Shown here: positions 5,014 to 7,999 of the stretch, in pieces
Position numbering within the stretch: position 1 is the first letter of the stretch
Layout: the number at the start of each line of letters is the position of its first letter
DNA from: an uncultured Actinotalea sp.
GTDB lineage: Bacteria; Actinomycetota; Actinomycetes; Actinomycetales; Cellulomonadaceae
Direction: 5' to 3'
DNA: 7,999 nt
Assembly (NCBI RefSeq): GCF_946885855.1
Contig: NZ_CAMPHH010000157.1
Span: forward strand, 1-7,999
Program-made: the position numbers and the translations under genes
The notes under the pieces: generated by a model
Database searches by the model: none
What the model was told of the DNA's origin: nothing
Seen by the model: the letters and a program-made list of their open reading frames with translations, nothing else

Positions 5014-6048
5014 TCAGGACACGACTGCCGACCGGGCCACGGCGAGCCCGCGGCGGCCGAGCTCGCCGACGCGCAGGCGCCGGGGCCAGCCGTGGACGAC
5101 CTCGAGCCACGGGGCCGGGATCGCGGACGCACCCCACCGGGCGCCGAGCAGGGCCCCGGCGATGGCCGCGACGGTGTCCGTGTCCCCGCCACCGCGCACC
5201 GCGGCCTCGAGGGCCGGGCGCAGGCTGGTCTCCGCGGTGATCGCGGACCATGCCGCCTGGAGCGCCTCGACGACCCAGCCGTTGCTCGCGAAGGACGCGG
5301 GCTCGCGCTGCTCCGCCTCGGTCAGGCGCACCGACCAGGTGTCCTGCCGCTCGGTCGGCAGCAGGTCGAGGCCGGCACGGACGTCGAGCTCACCGGTCAG
5401 CACCGCGTGCCGGATCGCCGCGCACCACAGGACACACGCGTCGCCGGCCTCCGGGTCGTGGTGGGTCAGCGAGCTGACGGTGCGCGCGGCGCGCGCGAGC
5501 GCCCGGCCGTCGTCCAGGTACGCCAGCGCGACGGGTGCGGTGCGCATGAGGGAGCCGTTGCCCCCGGAGCGGCCGGTGCGCGCGTGGTGCGCGGTCGCGG
5601 CGGCGGTGAGCCGCGCCGCCGTCGGTGGGCCCTGCCGGGAGGCCGCGCCGAGGACCGCCCGGGTCTGCGCGCCGACGTCGGCGGCCGTGCGTGCCCACGC
5701 CGCCCAGCCGACGGCGACGTCGTCGAGCAGGTCGAGCAGGGTGCGGTCCAGGGCGACCGCACGTTCCGCCGCCTCGAGCAGGACGACGGCCATCTGCGTG
5801 TCGTCCGTCCACTCGCCCGGCGCCCAGGCGAACGGACCGCCGCCGACCATGCCGACGGGGACGTCGCGGTCGATCGGGGGACCGAACTCGTAGGGGGCGC
5901 CGAGAGCGTCGCCGCAGGCCATGCCCATGAGGACGCCGGCCGCACGGTCGGCGGTCGCGGCATCCCACGGCATCGCCCGGGTCGCAGGGGGTCCCAGGAG
6001 GAACGACGGGTCGCGGCGCAGGGCCGTCTGCTCGCGGCGCTCGTCCAT
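5014..6048 (-). CDS. ADP-ribosylglycohydrolase family protein
   Basis: The 344-residue protein belongs to the ADP-ribosylglycohydrolase (DraG/ARH-like) family, all-helical enzymes that remove ADP-ribose from proteins or nucleic acids or act on related ADP-ribosyl compounds using two divalent metal ions. Diagnostic parts are 'MGMACGDALGAPYEF' (41-55), the first metal motif T81-D82-D83 in 'EWTDDTQMAV', 'GGNGSLMRTAPVAL' (162-175), 'THHDPEAGDA' (195-204) and the second metal motif 'GGDTDTVAAIAGALLGA' (287-303, with D289 and D291). All key acidic residues are present, so it is probably active. The frame remains open far upstream, but the ATG at 6048 has an excellent Shine-Dalgarno (GGAGGGAG, 6060-6053), and homology begins after a roughly 25-residue polar N-terminus. 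No ADP-ribosyltransferase partner is visible, so the substrate is unknown. It follows the MFS gene by 110 bases containing a hairpin. Confidence 0.9.
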   Translation of the reverse strand: MDERREQTALRRDPSFLLGPPATRAMPWDAATADRAAGVLMGMACGDALGAPYEFGPPIDRDVPVGMVGGGPFAWAPGEWTDDTQMAVVLLEAAERAVALDRTLLDLLDDVAVGWAAWARTAADVGAQTRAVLGAASRQGPPTAARLTAAATAHHARTGRSGGNGSLMRTAPVALAYLDDGRALARAARTVSSLTHHDPEAGDACVLWCAAIRHAVLTGELDVRAGLDLLPTERQDTWSVRLTEAEQREPASFASNGWVVEALQAAWSAITAETSLRPALEAAVRGGGDTDTVAAIAGALLGARWGASAIPAPWLEVVHGWPRRLRVGELGRRGLAVARSAVVS

Positions 6049-6052
6049 GGCG

Positions 6053-6060
6053 CTCCCTCC
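6053..6060 (-). promoter_or_regulatory. Shine-Dalgarno deciding the ADP-ribosylglycohydrolase start
   Basis: GGAGGGAG on the minus strand has its GGAGG core seven bases before the ATG at 6048. It fixes the start within an otherwise uninterrupted open frame. Confidence 0.7.
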
Positions 6061-6102
6061 GCTCGTCGGTGCTGGACGCATCCTGGCGTCCACCACCGAC
6101 AT

Positions 6103-6144
6103 GTCCCCGCCGGGGCGGGCGGCCAGTGGCGCAGCGGCGGGGAC
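6103..6144 (-). terminator. Hairpin downstream of the MFS gene
   Basis: GTCCCCGCCG (6103-6112) and CGGCGGGGAC (6135-6144) form a perfect ten-base-pair stem with a 22-base GC-rich loop. It begins 14 bases after the exporter stop codon in the direction of transcription and lies 54 bases before the next start. It most likely ends or attenuates exporter transcripts. There is no T-run. Confidence 0.6.
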
Positions 6145-6152
6145 GGTGGGGC

Positions 6153-6162
6153 GTAGGCCTAC
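6153..6162. repeat. Palindrome overlapping the MFS stop codon
   Basis: GTAGGCCTAC is a perfect ten-base palindrome spanning the exporter's TAG stop (6161-6159). It may be chance or a binding site; no partner copy was noticed. Confidence 0.3.
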
Positions 6163-7598
6163 ACCGTGGGGCGGTCGTGCCGGGGCATCGCGAGGGCCGC
6201 GACGGCGACGGCGACCGCGACCGCGGCGACCGCGGTGAAGACCGCCGTCGCCGCGTCGCCGAAGAGGTCCGGCGCCGAGACGGCGTCCTGGCCCTGCATG
6301 AGCGCGTTCACCAGCGCGCCCAGCGCCGCGACGCCGACGGCGCTGCCGATCGCGCGGGCGAACATGTTCGCGCCGGTTACGACGCCGCGTTCGCCCCACC
6401 CGACGCTCGACTGCGCCGCGATGAGGCTGGGCGAGGCGATGAGGCCCAGGCCCAGTCCCATGACGAAGCAGCACAGGCCGACGACGACCACGGAGGCCGT
6501 CTGCGACGTGGCAGCCAGGGTGCTCGCCGCGGCGATGAGCACCGCGACCCCGATGAGGACCGTCCGCCGGAACCCGATGCGCAGGTAGATGCGGCCGGAC
6601 AGGGTGGCGGCGATGGGCCAGCCGAGCGTGAGGGTCGCGAGGGTGAGGCCCGAGACGAGCGGGGTCACGCCGAGGAGTGCCTCGAGGTAGGTGGGCACGT
6701 AGGTGGTCACGCCCATGAGGACGACGCCGACGCCGAGGCCGATGAGCGCCGTCGTCAGCAGGAGACGGCGACGCAGCACCCACAGGGGCAGCACGGGCTC
6801 GCTCGCCCGGCGCTGGACCAGCACGAAGGCGGCGAGCATCGCGGCGCCGGTGGCGAAGGCGCCGATGCTCAGCGGTGAGTCCCACGCCCAGGCGTTGCCG
6901 CCCTCGAGCATCGCGAGGATGAGCAGGCTCATGGATCCCGTGAGGAGCAGGCCGCCCGCCCAGTCGATCGCGTGGGTACGGCGCTCGACGGTCTCGTCGA
7001 GGAACCGGACCAGGAGCCACCCCGCCGCGACGCAGAGCGGGAGGTTCACGAGGAAGATCCAGTGCCACGTGAGGAACTGGGCGAACGCGCCGCCGAGCGT
7101 CGGGCCCACGACGGCCGAGACGCCCCAGACGCTCGCGATGTAGCCCTGGACCTTGGCGCGCTCGGCGACGCTGTAGATGTCGCCCGCGATCGTCACCGCC
7201 ATCGGCTGGACGGCGCCCGCACCGAGGCCCTGGATCGCGCGGAAGGCGATGAGGGCCGGCATGGACCACGCGACCGCGCAGAGCAGGGACCCGAGGGCGA
7301 ACAGCCCGATGCCGATGAGCACGACGGGCTTGCGGCCGATCGTGTCCGCGAGCTTGGAGTAGATCGGGACGGACACGGCCTGGGTGAGCAGGTAGATCGA
7401 GAACAGCCAGGGGAAGCTCGAGAACCCGCCCAGGTCCGCGACGATCGTCGGGACAGCCGTGGCGAGGATCGTCGAGTCGATGGCGATGAGGCCGGTGGTC
7501 ACCATGAGGGCCACGAGGATGCGGCCGCGCTCCGACCGGAAGCCGACGGCCGCGGTGGAGGTCGCCGAGGCCTGCGACGTCACGCGCTCTGCTGCCAT
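6159..7598 (-). CDS. MFS drug exporter, DHA2 (EmrB/QacA-like) family
   Basis: The 479-residue proton-coupled multidrug efflux-type transporter has about 14 predicted membrane helices. Helix 1 carries the DHA2 motif 'AIDSTILATAVPTIVADLG' (39-57, with D41). Motif A is 'LADTIGRKP' (83-91) in the loop between helices 2 and 3. The antiporter motif C is 'GVSAVVGPTLGGAF' (159-172), followed by 'WHWIFLVNLP' (178-187). The Ala/Val-rich last helix ends in a short basic tail. It would sit in the cytoplasmic membrane and export an unknown compound using the proton gradient. The ATG at 7598 is chosen because AGGAGGAG lies upstream and the family N-terminus begins here; an upstream ATG at 7652 would add 18 basic, non-family residues and has no such site. 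No dedicated regulator gene is visible, but a palindrome lies at 7684-7693. Residues about 98-116 are encoded by the 55-base segment repeated at the window end. Confidence 0.92.
   Translation of the reverse strand: MAAERVTSQASATSTAAVGFRSERGRILVALMVTTGLIAIDSTILATAVPTIVADLGGFSSFPWLFSIYLLTQAVSVPIYSKLADTIGRKPVVLIGIGLFALGSLLCAVAWSMPALIAFRAIQGLGAGAVQPMAVTIAGDIYSVAERAKVQGYIASVWGVSAVVGPTLGGAFAQFLTWHWIFLVNLPLCVAAGWLLVRFLDETVERRTHAIDWAGGLLLTGSMSLLILAMLEGGNAWAWDSPLSIGAFATGAAMLAAFVLVQRRASEPVLPLWVLRRRLLLTTALIGLGVGVVLMGVTTYVPTYLEALLGVTPLVSGLTLATLTLGWPIAATLSGRIYLRIGFRRTVLIGVAVLIAAASTLAATSQTASVVVVGLCCFVMGLGLGLIASPSLIAAQSSVGWGERGVVTGANMFARAIGSAVGVAALGALVNALMQGQDAVSAPDLFGDAATAVFTAVAAVAVAVAVAALAMPRHDRPTV
6199..6228. 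repeat. Imperfect hexanucleotide repeat in the last MFS helix
   Basis: Units gcgacg, gcgacg, gcgacc, gcgacc, gcggcg follow in tandem and encode alternating Ala/Val near the exporter's C-terminal helix. Changes by whole units would preserve the frame. Confidence 0.55.
7253..7307. repeat. 55-base direct repeat, internal copy (within MFS gene)
   Basis: These bases are identical to 7945-7999. Here they encode part of exporter helices 3 and 4 in the correct family frame, so this is the native copy. The flanking base on the left differs (A at 7252 versus G at 7944); the right flank of the other copy is off the window. Confidence 0.95.
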
Positions 7599-7607
7599 GG
7601 CCCCTGT

Positions 7608-7615
7608 CTCCTCCT
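7608..7615 (-). promoter_or_regulatory. Shine-Dalgarno of the MFS gene
   Basis: AGGAGGAG on the minus strand lies 9-11 bases before the ATG at 7598 and supports that start over the upstream in-frame ATG at 7652. Confidence 0.65.
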
Positions 7616-7683
7616 GCCGACGACGATGCAACCGTCGCCAGCAGGACGGCATTCCGCACGCCGGCGGGTTGGGGAGTTCTTCA

Positions 7684-7693
7684 GGTCCGGACC
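7684..7693. promoter_or_regulatory. Palindrome upstream of the MFS gene (possible operator)
   Basis: GGTCCGGACC is a perfect ten-base palindrome about 86 bases upstream of the exporter start, between it and the preceding gene's stop. Exporters of this kind are often controlled by TetR- or MarR-type repressors that bind palindromes. No -10/-35 pair is recognisable in the rest of 7599-7718, so this is only a candidate. Confidence 0.3.
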
Positions 7694-7718
7694 GGCGGGC
7701 GGCGTGGGAGCCGGGACG

Positions 7719-7961
7719 TCATCGGCCCAGCGGGTCGCTGCCGTCCCAGGGTTCGGCGTCCGCGCCGTGCACCCACCAGGCGCCGTCGGCCCACACGACG
7801 GCGATCCGCACCAGCTGCCGCCGGCTCGACACGACGTCGAGGTGGACCGCCTCACCCACGGACCCGACGCGGCCGACGAGGTGTTCCAGCCCGACGACGA
7901 CGACGCGGTGCGGGAAGCTCTCGGTCGGCTCCAGGACCGTGACGGGGCCGGCATGGACCAC
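7719..7961 (-). CDS. Hypothetical small protein, C-terminal part, 5' end disrupted
   Basis: The minus-strand frame ending in TGA at 7721-7719 has almost only G or C at third codon positions and a protein-like composition, so it is very probably coding. It includes 'HRVVVVGLEHLVGRVGSVGEA', then 'LVRIAVVWADGAWWVHG', and ends 'EPWDGSDPLGR'. The alternating hydrophobic pattern and tryptophans suggest a small beta-rich protein; I do not recognise the family. A GTG at 7961 would give 80 residues, and the frame is also open to the window end. Both possibilities lie in or across the terminal 55-base exporter-derived segment, so the true upstream part is probably missing and only 7719-7944 can be trusted. 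It lies 120 bases upstream of the exporter on the same strand. Confidence 0.6.
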   Translation of the reverse strand: MVHAGPVTVLEPTESFPHRVVVVGLEHLVGRVGSVGEAVHLDVVSSRRQLVRIAVVWADGAWWVHGADAEPWDGSDPLGR

Positions 7962-7999
7962 GCGACCGCGCAGAGCAGGGACCCGAGGGCGAACAGCCC
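7945..7999. repeat. 55-base direct repeat, terminal copy
   Basis: The last 55 bases are an exact direct copy of 7253-7307 from the exporter gene. Here they abut an unrelated small gene and are read in another frame, so they are out of place. The copies are 692 bases apart, and the identity may continue past the window end. Confidence 0.95.

Noticed and set aside
3549..5192. Minus-strand 547-residue frame antisense to GH6
   Set aside because: Composition is typical antisense GC-rich shadow with no recognisable domain, and it conflicts with two well-supported genes and the terminator.
6049..6060. GGCGCTCCCTCC resembling half of the CelR/CebR operator in front of the ADP-ribosylglycohydrolase
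   Set aside because: Only one half-site matches; the sequence is explained by the Shine-Dalgarno of that gene.
6049..7659. A minus-strand open frame continues upstream of the ADP-ribosylglycohydrolase through the exporter region, suggesting an 881-residue fusion
   Set aside because: Upstream of 6048 the translation is Arg/Pro/His-rich shadow sequence of the exporter. Stop-free frames are common at this GC content, and 6048 has a strong Shine-Dalgarno.
1..7999. CRISPR arrays, tRNA or rRNA genes, insertion sequences, prophage or defence genes
   Set aside because: None seen: no regularly spaced repeats, no transposase or integrase-like proteins, and no cloverleaf or rRNA-like segments.

Overview
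This is high-GC (roughly 70% or more), gene-dense actinobacterial DNA. A secreted glycoside hydrolase family 6 (GH6) cellulase under a CelR/CebR-type operator, an F420-dependent luciferase-like oxidoreductase, and near-universal G/C at third codon positions point to a cellulolytic member of the Actinomycetes. Cellulomonadaceae or a near relative is most likely. That placement is an inference from gene content, not from a marker gene.

Layout, left to right. (1) 1-263, minus: N-terminal part of an aminoglycoside-phosphotransferase-like kinase whose reading frame breaks near base 55. (2) 307-1023, minus: flavodoxin-fold NAD(P)H oxidoreductase. (3) 1084-1842 and 1839-2564, plus: an M50B-like membrane metalloprotease and a hemolysin III/PAQR-type membrane protein, overlapping by ATGA and so probably translationally coupled. 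(4) 2577-3362, minus: Rv1855c-like F420-dependent oxidoreductase, convergent with the previous pair and probably leaderless. (5) 3363-3590: divergent regulatory region with a clear promoter and a 13/14 match to the cellulose-utilisation operator. (6) 3591-4940, plus: GH6 cellulase with signal peptide and no carbohydrate-binding module, followed by a strong hairpin. (7) 5014-6048, minus: ADP-ribosylglycohydrolase-family protein. (8) 6159-7598, minus: 14-helix-type MFS drug exporter. (9) 7719 to about 7944, minus: C-terminal part of an unrecognised small protein.

Functionally this is a mixed chromosomal neighbourhood rather than one pathway. The cellulase has its own sugar-responsive promoter and terminator. 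The metalloprotease/hemolysin III pair is the only tight operon. The two oxidoreductases, the exporter and the ADP-ribosyl hydrolase look like independent housekeeping or accessory genes.

The most anomalous structure is at the two ends. The last 55 bases are a perfect direct copy of an internal exporter segment (7253-7307), read in a different frame. The first roughly 55 bases are out of frame with the kinase gene they should continue. Two terminal anomalies of the same size suggest short-read assembly junctions at contig ends, although a real local rearrangement cannot be excluded from sequence alone. I see no RNA genes, CRISPR arrays, insertion sequences or integration sites.
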